Positions 5,411 through 12,019 of a DNA stretch of 12,019 bases are shown here, piece by piece (the stretch's first letter is position 1; every line of letters begins with the position of its first letter). The stretch spans positions 1-12,019 of the forward strand of contig USFH01000059.1 of NCBI GenBank assembly GCA_900553925.1, in the 5' to 3' direction. The DNA comes from an uncultured Clostridium sp. (GTDB lineage: Bacteria > Bacillota > Clostridia > Lachnospirales > Lachnospiraceae). The notes below the pieces were generated by a model that was not told the DNA's origin, did no database searches, and worked only from the letters and a program-made list of their open reading frames with translations. A program made the translations under genes and the position numbers.

Positions 5411-7162
5411 ATGTACATGGACAAAAGAGATGATTATAAGCAGACAATAATGAATATGGAGACGGTGCTTGCAAAGCTTCTGACACTGGATCATTCGATG
5501 TCAGAGCAGCAGTTGGATATGCAGATTCCGCAGTTACTTGAGCAGATTGGAGAATATACGCAGTCCGATCGTGTGTATATTTTCGACTGTATATCTCTGG
5601 ATCACCGGAGCTATCGGAACACGTTTGAGTGGTGCAAAGAGGGCGTGTATTCCCTGCAGGAACGGATGCAGAAGCTCTCTGCGCAGACGATACCGTGCTG
5701 GCAAAAACAATTTGAACAGGGAGACAGTGTACTGATTGCCAACATAGATGATGTGCAAAATGAAATGCCCTTTGAGTATGAATTGCTGCAGATGCGAGGT
5801 GTTCATACAGCGATTGTGGTGCCGGTCATGTCACAGAATCGTCTGAATGGTTTTATGGGACTTGATAATCCGGGAACAGAGTTCGGACCGCTGGCATCAA
5901 AGTTGTTACAGGATGCAGGAACGCATATCAGTTATATTCGTGAACATCATAGAACCATGCAGAAAGAGCACGGGCAGATGAAGCTTTTGGCACAGGCGTT
6001 TGAGGAGGCGCACAAGGCACATGTTGCGAAGTCGGAGTTTTTATCCCGTATGTCGCATGACATCCGCATGCCGCTAAATGATATCATAGGGATGATGGAT
6101 ATAAGCGAGCGGAGTTATGAAGATGTAGAGCTCGTGCGGGCAAACCGCATGAAGACAACGACGGAAACGAATTATCTGATGAAGCTGCTTGGTGATGCGC
6201 TGGCGATGTGTAAGCTGCAGGATGGATCAGCTGTGCTGGTGCAGGAAGAATTTTATATGGCAGATGTCATTGCAGAGATGATTGCATTTGCACAGGCACG
6301 TGGAGAAGGAAAGAAAATAACGGTTGTTTCGGATGTCGCAGAAAATATCAGATATTCCCCCGTGTATGGAAGTCCGGTGCATGTGCGGCTAATGCTGGAA
6401 AAAATACTTACAAATGCGATTCAGTATACTCGTTATGGGGGCATGGTAAAGTTCAAAGCCCGCATTGCGATGGGAAATATGTCCCGTGTCGTGTATGAAT
6501 TTACGATCGAAGACAATGGAGTTGGGATGGAGGCTGAGTTTATCGACCATATCTTTGAACCATTTGTGCGGGAAGCGATGGATGTACGAAGCAGTTATCA
6601 GGGAACCGGGCTTGGCATGACGATTGCAAAGAGTATTCTTGATCTTATGGACGGGAATATCCGGGTGGAAAGCAGGAAAAATGTCGGAAGCACATTTACT
6701 GTCACGATTCCTTTCGAGAAGGTTATGCGCGATGAGATCGAAGGAAATATGCCGAAGGGGACAGTGCAGCCGGATGTAACAAATATGCGGATCCTTCTTG
6801 CGGAAGATAATGATATAAACCGGGATGTTGTGAAATTCATTCTGGAGGATGCGGGAGCGATGGTACACGCAGTGTCGGATGGATATCAGACTGTGGAGGC
6901 GTATCTTAGTGCACCGGAGAATACCTATGATGTGATATTGATGGATGTCATGATGCCGAATATCGATGGATTGGAAGCTTCGCGGATCATCCGCGGGCAG
7001 AAACGTGCAGATGCGAGGACGATAGGGATTGTAGCGCTTAGTGTGAATGTATTTGCAGAAGACGTGCATCGAACCAGAGCTGCGGGAATGAATGAGCAGC
7101 TTACGAAGCCGTTAAATACGGAGAAGATGCTGCGGACGATCGCAAGGTATCGCAGGTGTTGA
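5411..7162 (+). CDS. Soluble GAF-histidine kinase-receiver hybrid sensor protein
   Basis: A 583-residue hybrid two-component protein. Domains: GAF-like sensor (about 20-180), coiled linker (about 180-205), HisKA with His216 in FLSRMSHDIRMP, HATPase with N335, the DNGVG G1 box (368-372), IFEPF (381-385) and GTGLG G2 box (398-402), then a receiver at about 459-580 with E465/D466, phospho-acceptor Asp512 (ILMDVMMP), Ser544 and Lys566. No membrane helix is predicted, so it should be cytosolic and sense an internal signal. There is no HPt or DNA-binding output, so a partner elsewhere is needed. The residue after HDIR is Met rather than the usual Thr/Asn, a position tied to phosphatase activity in this kinase family. 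The start is ATG 5411 behind a weak AAGGG at 5402-5406; ATG 5417 is an alternative. A c-di-GMP riboswitch and terminator lie directly upstream. Monocistronic. Confidence 0.92.
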   Translation: MYMDKRDDYKQTIMNMETVLAKLLTLDHSMSEQQLDMQIPQLLEQIGEYTQSDRVYIFDCISLDHRSYRNTFEWCKEGVYSLQERMQKLSAQTIPCWQKQFEQGDSVLIANIDDVQNEMPFEYELLQMRGVHTAIVVPVMSQNRLNGFMGLDNPGTEFGPLASKLLQDAGTHISYIREHHRTMQKEHGQMKLLAQAFEEAHKAHVAKSEFLSRMSHDIRMPLNDIIGMMDISERSYEDVELVRANRMKTTTETNYLMKLLGDALAMCKLQDGSAVLVQEEFYMADVIAEMIAFAQARGEGKKITVVSDVAENIRYSPVYGSPVHVRLMLEKILTNAIQYTRYGGMVKFKARIAMGNMSRVVYEFTIEDNGVGMEAEFIDHIFEPFVREAMDVRSSYQGTGLGMTIAKSILDLMDGNIRVESRKNVGSTFTVTIPFEKVMRDEIEGNMPKGTVQPDVTNMRILLAEDNDINRDVVKFILEDAGAMVHAVSDGYQTVEAYLSAPENTYDVILMDVMMPNIDGLEASRIIRGQKRADARTIGIVALSVNVFAEDVHRTRAAGMNEQLTKPLNTEKMLRTIARYRRC

Positions 7163-7175
7163 ATAAAAAGGACAG

Positions 7176-7213
7176 AGTATTGCTTTTTCGTTTGAGAAAG
7201 CAATACTTTTTTT
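7176..7213 (+). terminator. Intrinsic terminator of the hybrid kinase gene
   Basis: A perfect 11-bp stem (7176-7186 with 7197-7207) with a 10-nt loop is followed by a run of T to 7213. It begins 13 bp after the kinase stop codon. Confidence 0.93.
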
Positions 7214-7225
7214 ACGTGTGAAATG

Positions 7226-7262
7226 TGATATAATCATTATAGCTGTATGTGTCTGTACATAC
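7226..7262 (+). promoter_or_regulatory. Extended -10 promoter with a nearby small dyad
   Basis: TGATATAAT (7226-7234) is a perfect extended -10 element; the -35 region falls in the T tract of the preceding terminator and is poor. GTATGT (7245-7250) and ACATAC (7257-7262) form an inverted repeat around the expected start region (about 7241) and could be an operator, though this is unproven. The leader to the CMD gene is about 100 nt. Confidence 0.6.
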
Positions 7263-7342
7263 CGGCATAATACGAGAATTTCATGGAGCCAACAGGCAGC
7301 ATGGAATAATGAGAGATAGGTTTTTGGGAAGGAGTTGTTACT

Positions 7343-8119
7343 ATGAATTTATATGAGACAGATGCGGAATTTATGGAGCGCTTCGAGCGGTTTGCGTTTA
7401 CGGAGATTGTAAATGAGAACGGAATGAAGCTGGATGACGAGACCCGGTATATGTCGATTCTCGCATCCCTGATTGGGTGTCAGGGTGTGGATGCATATAA
7501 GGTGATTGTGGCGAAGGCACTGGATAGTGGCTTGTCACCGATGGTAATTAAGGAGATTGTGTATCAGTCTGTAGACTATCTTGGTATGGGAAGAGTCTGG
7601 CCGTTTCTAGTTGCGACGAATGTTGTTATGGAAGCAAAAGGAATCGAGCTTCCGCTTCTGGATTCGACAAGAGCCAAGCAGGGACGCCTTGGCATGAAGA
7701 AACAGGAGCGGTTGGAGAAGGCTGCTTCGGATGAGCCGGAGACTGCCGGTGCAGGTGCGGAAGCTGCCGAGGAGGAGAAGCTTGCGGAGCAGGCTGGAAT
7801 CTTCGAGGAGCATATGAAGGAAGTCTGGAAGGACAGCCATATCAACAAATGGCTGAAGGAGAATTATTTCGGGAATGATTATCCGGGAAGCCGTTTGCCG
7901 CTTGCAAAACGGGAACTGGTAACGTTCTGTTTCTTATTCTCACAGGGAGGCTGCGATATGCAGGTGGTTGCACATGCAAAGGGCAACATGAAAATCGGGA
8001 ATGACAAGGAATTGCTGATGCGTGTGATCTCGCAGAGCCTGCCATACATTGGTTATCCAAGATGTTTAAATGCAGTGAATTGTGTCAATGAAGCCGAACG
8101 ACAGATGAAGCAGGAGTAG
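7343..8119 (+). CDS. Two-domain carboxymuconolactone decarboxylase (CMD/AhpD-like) family protein
   Basis: A 258-residue protein made of two CMD-like helical repeats joined by a charged, Ala/Glu-rich linker (about 118-152). Repeat 1 spans about 30-105 (ILASLIGCQGVDAY, then SPMVIKEIVYQSVDYLG). Repeat 2 spans about 155-252 (VTFCFLFSQGGCDMQVVAHAKGN, then ISQSLPYIGYPRCLNAVN) and keeps the family's Cys204 and His211 pair. Neither repeat shows the CxxC of alkylhydroperoxidase AhpD, so peroxidase activity is doubtful. In repeat 1 the Cys46 region has Tyr/Lys where the His would be, suggesting one active and one structural repeat. AAGGAG (7329-7334) precedes the ATG by 8 nt. It is probably cytosolic and redox-linked; the substrate is unknown. 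The glycosyltransferase gene follows after 37 bp. Confidence 0.88.
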   Translation: MNLYETDAEFMERFERFAFTEIVNENGMKLDDETRYMSILASLIGCQGVDAYKVIVAKALDSGLSPMVIKEIVYQSVDYLGMGRVWPFLVATNVVMEAKGIELPLLDSTRAKQGRLGMKKQERLEKAASDEPETAGAGAEAAEEEKLAEQAGIFEEHMKEVWKDSHINKWLKENYFGNDYPGSRLPLAKRELVTFCFLFSQGGCDMQVVAHAKGNMKIGNDKELLMRVISQSLPYIGYPRCLNAVNCVNEAERQMKQE

Positions 8120-8156
8120 ATTACGGAAGTGGATACATTTCCGTGGGAGGAAGAGG

Positions 8157-8882
8157 ATGATGGAAAGCAATTCCGTATATGTGGTTATGCCTGCATATAA
8201 TGAGGAAGAAAATATTGAGTCAGTAATTCAGGCGTGGTATCCGGTTTTGGAGGGAAAATCCGGATTATCACGTCTGGTTGTTGCAGATAGTGGAAGTACA
8301 GATGCCACACATGAGATTCTGAAGCGGCTGCAGAAGGAATACCCGCAGCTGGAGATATTGAGTAATACTGGGAAACAGCATGGACCGAAGCTGATCGCAC
8401 TGTATAAATATGCAATCGAACAAGGCGCAGATTACATATTCCAGACAGATTCGGATGGACAGACCAATCCAGACGAATTCGCATCATTTTGGGATGACAG
8501 GCAGGAGTATGATGCGATTTTAGGACACCGGAATGTCCGGGGAGACGGACGATCCCGCGCGTTTGTGGAGATCGTCGTGTGTAAGCTGTTGAAGCTATAT
8601 TTCAAGGTGGATGTGCCAGATGCAAATGCACCGTTCCGCCTGATGAAAACAAGTGTCGTGGCAAACTATATTGATCGGTTTGAACCAGATTATAATATAC
8701 CGAATATTATGCTGACGACTTTTTTCGCTTTTTATAAAGAACGGTTGACGTTTCGTATTATATCGTTTCGTCCACGCCAGGCCGGGAAGAATTCGATCAA
8801 TGTCATTAAGATTGTGAAGATCGGATGGAAGGCACTCGGCGATTTCCGTACATTTAAGAAAGGAATGAAGAAGACCGTATGA
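8157..8882 (+). CDS. Family 2 glycosyltransferase, polyprenyl-phosphate sugar synthase type
   Basis: A 241-residue GT-A fold enzyme expected to move a sugar from a nucleotide donor to a polyprenyl phosphate at the inner membrane face (dolichyl-phosphate-mannose-synthase-like). Motifs: PAYNEEENI (12-20), DSGSTD (44-49), the metal-binding TDSDGQ (97-102), DANAPFRL (155-162) and RQAGKNSI (207-214), which matches the RxxGxS lid of DPM-type GT2 enzymes. There is no C-terminal membrane anchor, so it would rely on peripheral binding or on its neighbour. The start is ATG 8157 with GGGAGG at 8145-8150; ATG 8160 is equally possible. The stop overlaps the next start as ATGA, so the two products are probably made in step. 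Sugar identity cannot be inferred. Confidence 0.9.
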   Translation: MMESNSVYVVMPAYNEEENIESVIQAWYPVLEGKSGLSRLVVADSGSTDATHEILKRLQKEYPQLEILSNTGKQHGPKLIALYKYAIEQGADYIFQTDSDGQTNPDEFASFWDDRQEYDAILGHRNVRGDGRSRAFVEIVVCKLLKLYFKVDVPDANAPFRLMKTSVVANYIDRFEPDYNIPNIMLTTFFAFYKERLTFRIISFRPRQAGKNSINVIKIVKIGWKALGDFRTFKKGMKKTV

Positions 8883-10387
8883 AAGCAGGGATGAAAAAGG
8901 CGGGGGGAAACAGCCGCGTGGAATATGGAATTGCAATGCTTGTATGTGCCATTGTGTCGTTTTTCTTTTTGTTGAACAGCCCGTTACATCCGTGGAATGG
9001 AACGGAACCGGCGACGGATTCTAGCGTGTTCAAGGCGATTGCATTTATGATGGAAAAAGGTTATATGCCTTACAGGGATTCCTTCGATCATAAGGGCCCG
9101 CTTCTGTATCTGATCAATTGGCTCGGAAATCAGATTTCGTATTTTCGTGGTGTGTGGGTGATCGAGTTTATCGTGGTTACATTCACTTTTTTCATGTTAT
9201 ACAGAATTGCACGGATTCGTACAGGGATTTCATCTTCCTGTCTGACGGTTCTTATGGCAGGAACGTTATTGTTTGGATATTTTGATGGAGGAAATCTGAC
9301 GGAAGAATATGCGATGCCATGCATAGCGGTCGGAATATATATTTTCTTAAAATATTTGCTGGAAAATAAGATATCCGCGTGGCGCATCGGCGTGTCGGGA
9401 CTGGCGATGGCGGCAGTGCTTCTGTTGCGCCCGAATATGATTGCAGTGTGGGTTGTATTCTGCATTGCGATCTTCGTGAAGACGATCGTGGCGAAGGACT
9501 GGAAAACGTTGGGACGTTTCGTTCTATGGTTTCTGGTGGGGGCAGCGGTGCTGATTGTACCGGTTATGATCTGGCTTTTGGTAAATGGTGCGCTGGGCGA
9601 CTGCATTCAGGCGTACATTGTATTTAATATGAAATATAGCTCCGCAGAGGGTGGAATGTCGCCATTTTCCGATAAATGGAGGGTGTTCTTCGAATTTATG
9701 GGGACGACGGTATATCTGATTGCATTTGCAGGGAACCTGTTTCATTTGAAGAAGGACAAATTCGTGAATATCACATATGCCGTATATATGGTCATCGGAG
9801 TCGTGCTGATATCGATGTCAGGCATGTCGTTTGGACATTATGGCATGACGTTGATACCGGTAGTGATATATCCGATCAGCCTGATATTTGCGGATCTGGA
9901 GCAGATCGCAAGGACCGACAGCGGGCGTGTGCTACGGATGCTTGCTGTACTCTGTGTGAGCATCGGGATAATCGTTCCAGGCTGGATTGGGCTGGTCAAG
10001 GAGGTTCCTGCATATTACGAGCAGCGGAATGAAAAAGGGATCAGTGATGTATTCAATCAGGTGCGGGCTGTGATCGAGCAGTACACAACTGAGGACGATA
10101 AGATCTCTGTGCGGGGCAATCAGGACTTCTTCTATGTTTATGCGAAGCGGATGCATGCGACGAAGTATTCGTATCAACATCCGATTGGTGCGGTGATGCC
10201 GGAGATCATGGATGAGTATCTGGAACAGATGCAGGAGGAACTGCCGGTTCTGGTTGTTGTGCAGCATGAAGGATTTTACGATGAGAGAACCCGGGATTTT
10301 CTGGATCGGAACCAGTATCGGTTTATATGGGGACAGAATGGAACGATCGAAGCTGGTGGGGTTATGATCTTTTACCGGGAAAAATAG
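8879..10387 (+). CDS. Multi-pass GT-C-type membrane glycosyltransferase
   Basis: A 502-residue integral membrane protein with about 10-11 hydrophobic helices between residues 16 and 372 and a soluble C-terminal domain of about 130 residues. The first outside loop has TDSSVF (Asp47) and PYRDSFDHKGPLLYLI (about 64-79), the acidic loop pattern that GT-C enzymes use for catalysis and lipid-phosphate donor binding. It likely transfers a sugar from a polyprenyl-phosphate donor on the outer membrane face to a cell-envelope glycan or protein. The 4-bp overlap with the GT2 gene suggests the upstream enzyme makes the donor. The translation start is uncertain: ATG 8879 depends on coupling, and ATG 8891 is an alternative. 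It is not recognisable as a named enzyme. Confidence 0.8.
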   Translation: MKAGMKKAGGNSRVEYGIAMLVCAIVSFFFLLNSPLHPWNGTEPATDSSVFKAIAFMMEKGYMPYRDSFDHKGPLLYLINWLGNQISYFRGVWVIEFIVVTFTFFMLYRIARIRTGISSSCLTVLMAGTLLFGYFDGGNLTEEYAMPCIAVGIYIFLKYLLENKISAWRIGVSGLAMAAVLLLRPNMIAVWVVFCIAIFVKTIVAKDWKTLGRFVLWFLVGAAVLIVPVMIWLLVNGALGDCIQAYIVFNMKYSSAEGGMSPFSDKWRVFFEFMGTTVYLIAFAGNLFHLKKDKFVNITYAVYMVIGVVLISMSGMSFGHYGMTLIPVVIYPISLIFADLEQIARTDSGRVLRMLAVLCVSIGIIVPGWIGLVKEVPAYYEQRNEKGISDVFNQVRAVIEQYTTEDDKISVRGNQDFFYVYAKRMHATKYSYQHPIGAVMPEIMDEYLEQMQEELPVLVVVQHEGFYDERTRDFLDRNQYRFIWGQNGTIEAGGVMIFYREK

Positions 10388-10402
10388 TGGATGGAGTCGG
10401 AT

Positions 10403-11620
10403 ATGGCAGGAGAGAAAAAGATAGGAAACTATAATAGTGGAAAGAGTAAGCGGCAGTCGGTAAAACAAAAGGGTGTCTGCCCGATCTCGAAGAAATGCGG
10501 CGGATGCCAGTATATTGACAAGTCCTATGCAGAGCAGTTAAAAATCAAGACCGATCAGGTGAAGAAGCTGCTTGCTCCATATGGTTTTGTGGATGAAATT
10601 ATCGGCATGAAAGAACCATATCATTACAGGAACAAGGTCAATGCGGCATTTCATTATAAGCGAAACGGCGAGATTCTGGCGGGGGTGTATGAAGAAGGAA
10701 CGCACCGGGTGCTGTCGGTGGATGATTGTAAGATCGAGAATCGTCTGGCACAGGAGATTGTGGAGACAATCCGAGGGCTGCTGCGTTCATTTAAGATTAC
10801 CGTCTATAACGAAGATAGTGGATATGGATTGCTGCGCCATGTGATGATCCGGACCGGACATGCGACCGGAGAAGTTATGGTTGTGCTTGTGACGGCGTCG
10901 CCGATCTTCCCATCGAAGAAGAATTTTGCGAAGGCACTTGTCAAGGCGCATCCGCAGATCACGACGATCGTGCAGAATATCAACGATAAGGATACGAGCA
11001 TGGTGCTTGGCGAGCGAAATCAGGTGTTGTACGGCAGAGGATTTATCGAGGATAAGCTATGTGGGAAGACCTTCAAGATCTCGCCGACAAGTTTCTATCA
11101 GGTGAATCCGGCGCAGACTGAGCTCCTGTATAACAAGGCGATGGAATATGCAAACCTTACCGGCGAAGAGGTGGTCGTGGACGCCTACTGCGGAACGGGT
11201 ACAATCGGAATCGTGGCAAGTGACCATGCAAAGCAGGTGATCGGCGTCGAACTGAACAAGGCAGCCGCGAAGGATGCCATCACGAACGTGAAGCGTAACG
11301 ATTGTAAGAATGTCCGGATCTATGATGGCGATGCCGGGAAATTCATGGTTGGCATGGCAGAAGCCGGAACGGATGTGGATGTTGTATTCTTAGATCCGCC
11401 GCGCAGTGGCAGCACACCGGAGTTCTTTGATTCCGTCTGTAAGCTGGCACCGAAACGGATCGTGTATATCTCCTGTGGACCGGAAAGTCTGGCGCGGGAT
11501 CTGAAATACCTGAAGAGTAAGCGGATGTATCAGGTGGAGAAAATCGCGCTTGTGGATTTGTTTCCGTGGACGGAACATTGTGAGGCAGTGTGCCTGCTAA
11601 GTAGAGAAAGAAGTTCGTAG
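10403..11620 (+). CDS. rlmD: TrmA/RlmD-family 23S rRNA (uracil-5-)-methyltransferase
   Basis: This is a SAM-dependent RNA methyltransferase forming m5U, most likely on 23S rRNA; the RlmD-type target position is inferred. At 405 residues it has the iron-sulfur cysteines C26, C32, C35 (CPISKKCGGC) and C109 (VDDCKIEN), the SAM loop VDAYCGTGTIG (259-269), DPPRSG (331-336), the catalytic Cys358 in YISCGPESLARDL, and DLFPWTEHCEAV with Glu394 as the general base. It lacks the N-terminal TRAM RNA-binding domain found in E. coli RlmD and starts directly with a short basic tail before the cluster. ATG 10403 was chosen because GGAG (10393-10396) sits 6 nt before it; ATG 10391 (4 residues longer) is possible. 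It lies 15 bp behind the membrane transferase and is probably co-transcribed, though functionally unrelated. Confidence 0.9.
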   Translation: MAGEKKIGNYNSGKSKRQSVKQKGVCPISKKCGGCQYIDKSYAEQLKIKTDQVKKLLAPYGFVDEIIGMKEPYHYRNKVNAAFHYKRNGEILAGVYEEGTHRVLSVDDCKIENRLAQEIVETIRGLLRSFKITVYNEDSGYGLLRHVMIRTGHATGEVMVVLVTASPIFPSKKNFAKALVKAHPQITTIVQNINDKDTSMVLGERNQVLYGRGFIEDKLCGKTFKISPTSFYQVNPAQTELLYNKAMEYANLTGEEVVVDAYCGTGTIGIVASDHAKQVIGVELNKAAAKDAITNVKRNDCKNVRIYDGDAGKFMVGMAEAGTDVDVVFLDPPRSGSTPEFFDSVCKLAPKRIVYISCGPESLARDLKYLKSKRMYQVEKIALVDLFPWTEHCEAVCLLSRERSS

Positions 11621-11638
11621 TTGGGGGAATAGAATTAC

Positions 11639-12019
11639 ATGAGAACAAATCACAAATTTCCATTTGCTATGACTAAGAAATCGTTGGTTGTATATATCGT
11701 TTTTACAGTACTTATGGGACTATTTCTGTTTTTTGTCAGAGGAGATATGGTTGGAAAGTGTGCGGCATGTATTGTTTGTCCGATGCTCATTGTATATTTA
11801 ATCTATGTGTATTGTAAAGAAAGCAAAGCAGATATGAAAGCGCAAGAGACGAAGGCGCAATATATGAATGGCGGCTATTTTGAAAGCCCTGAATGGCATG
11901 AGAAATATGTAGCCTATCTTAATAAGCACCCTTTTGAGAAACCTAAATATCAAAACATGAAACGGGATTTATTAAAAAGATTTCAAAGACGGGAATATCT
12001 TGTTAATATGATATTGCCA
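11639..12019 (+). CDS. Unrecognised two-helix membrane protein, 3' end beyond the window
   Basis: An open frame of 127 codons runs from ATG 11639 to the last base of the window without a stop. A purine-rich GGGGG at 11623-11627 lies 11 nt upstream, a rather wide spacing, and the gene starts 18 bp after the methyltransferase stop. The N-terminus is short and basic, followed by two hydrophobic segments (about 16-34 and 42-58) and then a charged cytosolic-looking region with aromatic residues (FESPEWHEKY, about 85-94). I recognise no domain. Base composition is visibly more AT-rich and codon use less GC-biased than the genes to its left, which may mark a boundary or an acquired gene. That it is a real gene is likely; the function is unknown. 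Confidence 0.7.
   Translation, partial: MRTNHKFPFAMTKKSLVVYIVFTVLMGLFLFFVRGDMVGKCAACIVCPMLIVYLIYVYCKESKADMKAQETKAQYMNGGYFESPEWHEKYVAYLNKHPFEKPKYQNMKRDLLKRFQRREYLVNMILP

Overview
The window looks like chromosome of an anaerobic Bacillota species, most likely a Lachnospiraceae-type clostridium. The signs are strong AGGAGG ribosome binding sites, clostridial intrinsic terminators with U tracts, a clostridial-style c-di-GMP-I (GEMM) riboswitch, oxygen-sensitive ferredoxin-dependent 2-oxoacid metabolism, and a moderate GC content with AT-rich intergenic DNA. Genus assignment is inference. There is no rRNA, tRNA, CRISPR array, IS element or phage gene.

Left block (1-3855, + strand): a tight operon of iorA (5' end missing), iorB, a paaK-type phenylacetate-CoA ligase and an isochorismatase/nicotinamidase-fold hydrolase. 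IorAB and PaaK together interconvert aryl-pyruvates, aryl-acetyl-CoA and free aryl-acetates, linking aromatic amino acids to indoleacetate or phenylacetate. The 164-bp gap behind the operon (3856-4019) carries two tandem copies of a compound hairpin whose arms can pair in alternative ways.

Middle block (4020-7215): a MerR-family regulator with a GyrI-like effector domain (- strand) faces a 590-bp gene-poor interval (4821-5410) packed with regulatory sequence. In order, this interval has a probable promoter for the regulator; a textbook MerR-type promoter on the + strand (19-bp spacer containing a dyad) with no gene immediately behind it; a 35-nt near-perfect hairpin; a second + strand promoter with an extended -10; a c-di-GMP-I riboswitch aptamer; and an intrinsic terminator just before the start of a soluble GAF-histidine kinase-receiver hybrid protein. 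The 5' strand of the aptamer is complementary (12 of 14 positions) to the 5' half and loop of the terminator. This suggests a transcriptional OFF switch in which c-di-GMP lowers kinase expression. A strong terminator closes the kinase gene.

Right block (7216-12019, + strand): an extended -10 promoter leads into a gene for a two-domain carboxymuconolactone-decarboxylase-like protein. It is followed by a GT2 polyprenyl-phosphate glycosyltransferase and a multi-pass GT-C-type membrane glycosyltransferase that overlap by 4 bp, and are plausibly a donor-making enzyme and its user. Then come an RlmD/TrmA-family RNA uracil-5-methyltransferase with its Fe-S cysteines but no TRAM domain, and the start of an unrecognised two-helix membrane protein that runs off the window. 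The most interesting part is the regulatory interval 4860-5410.
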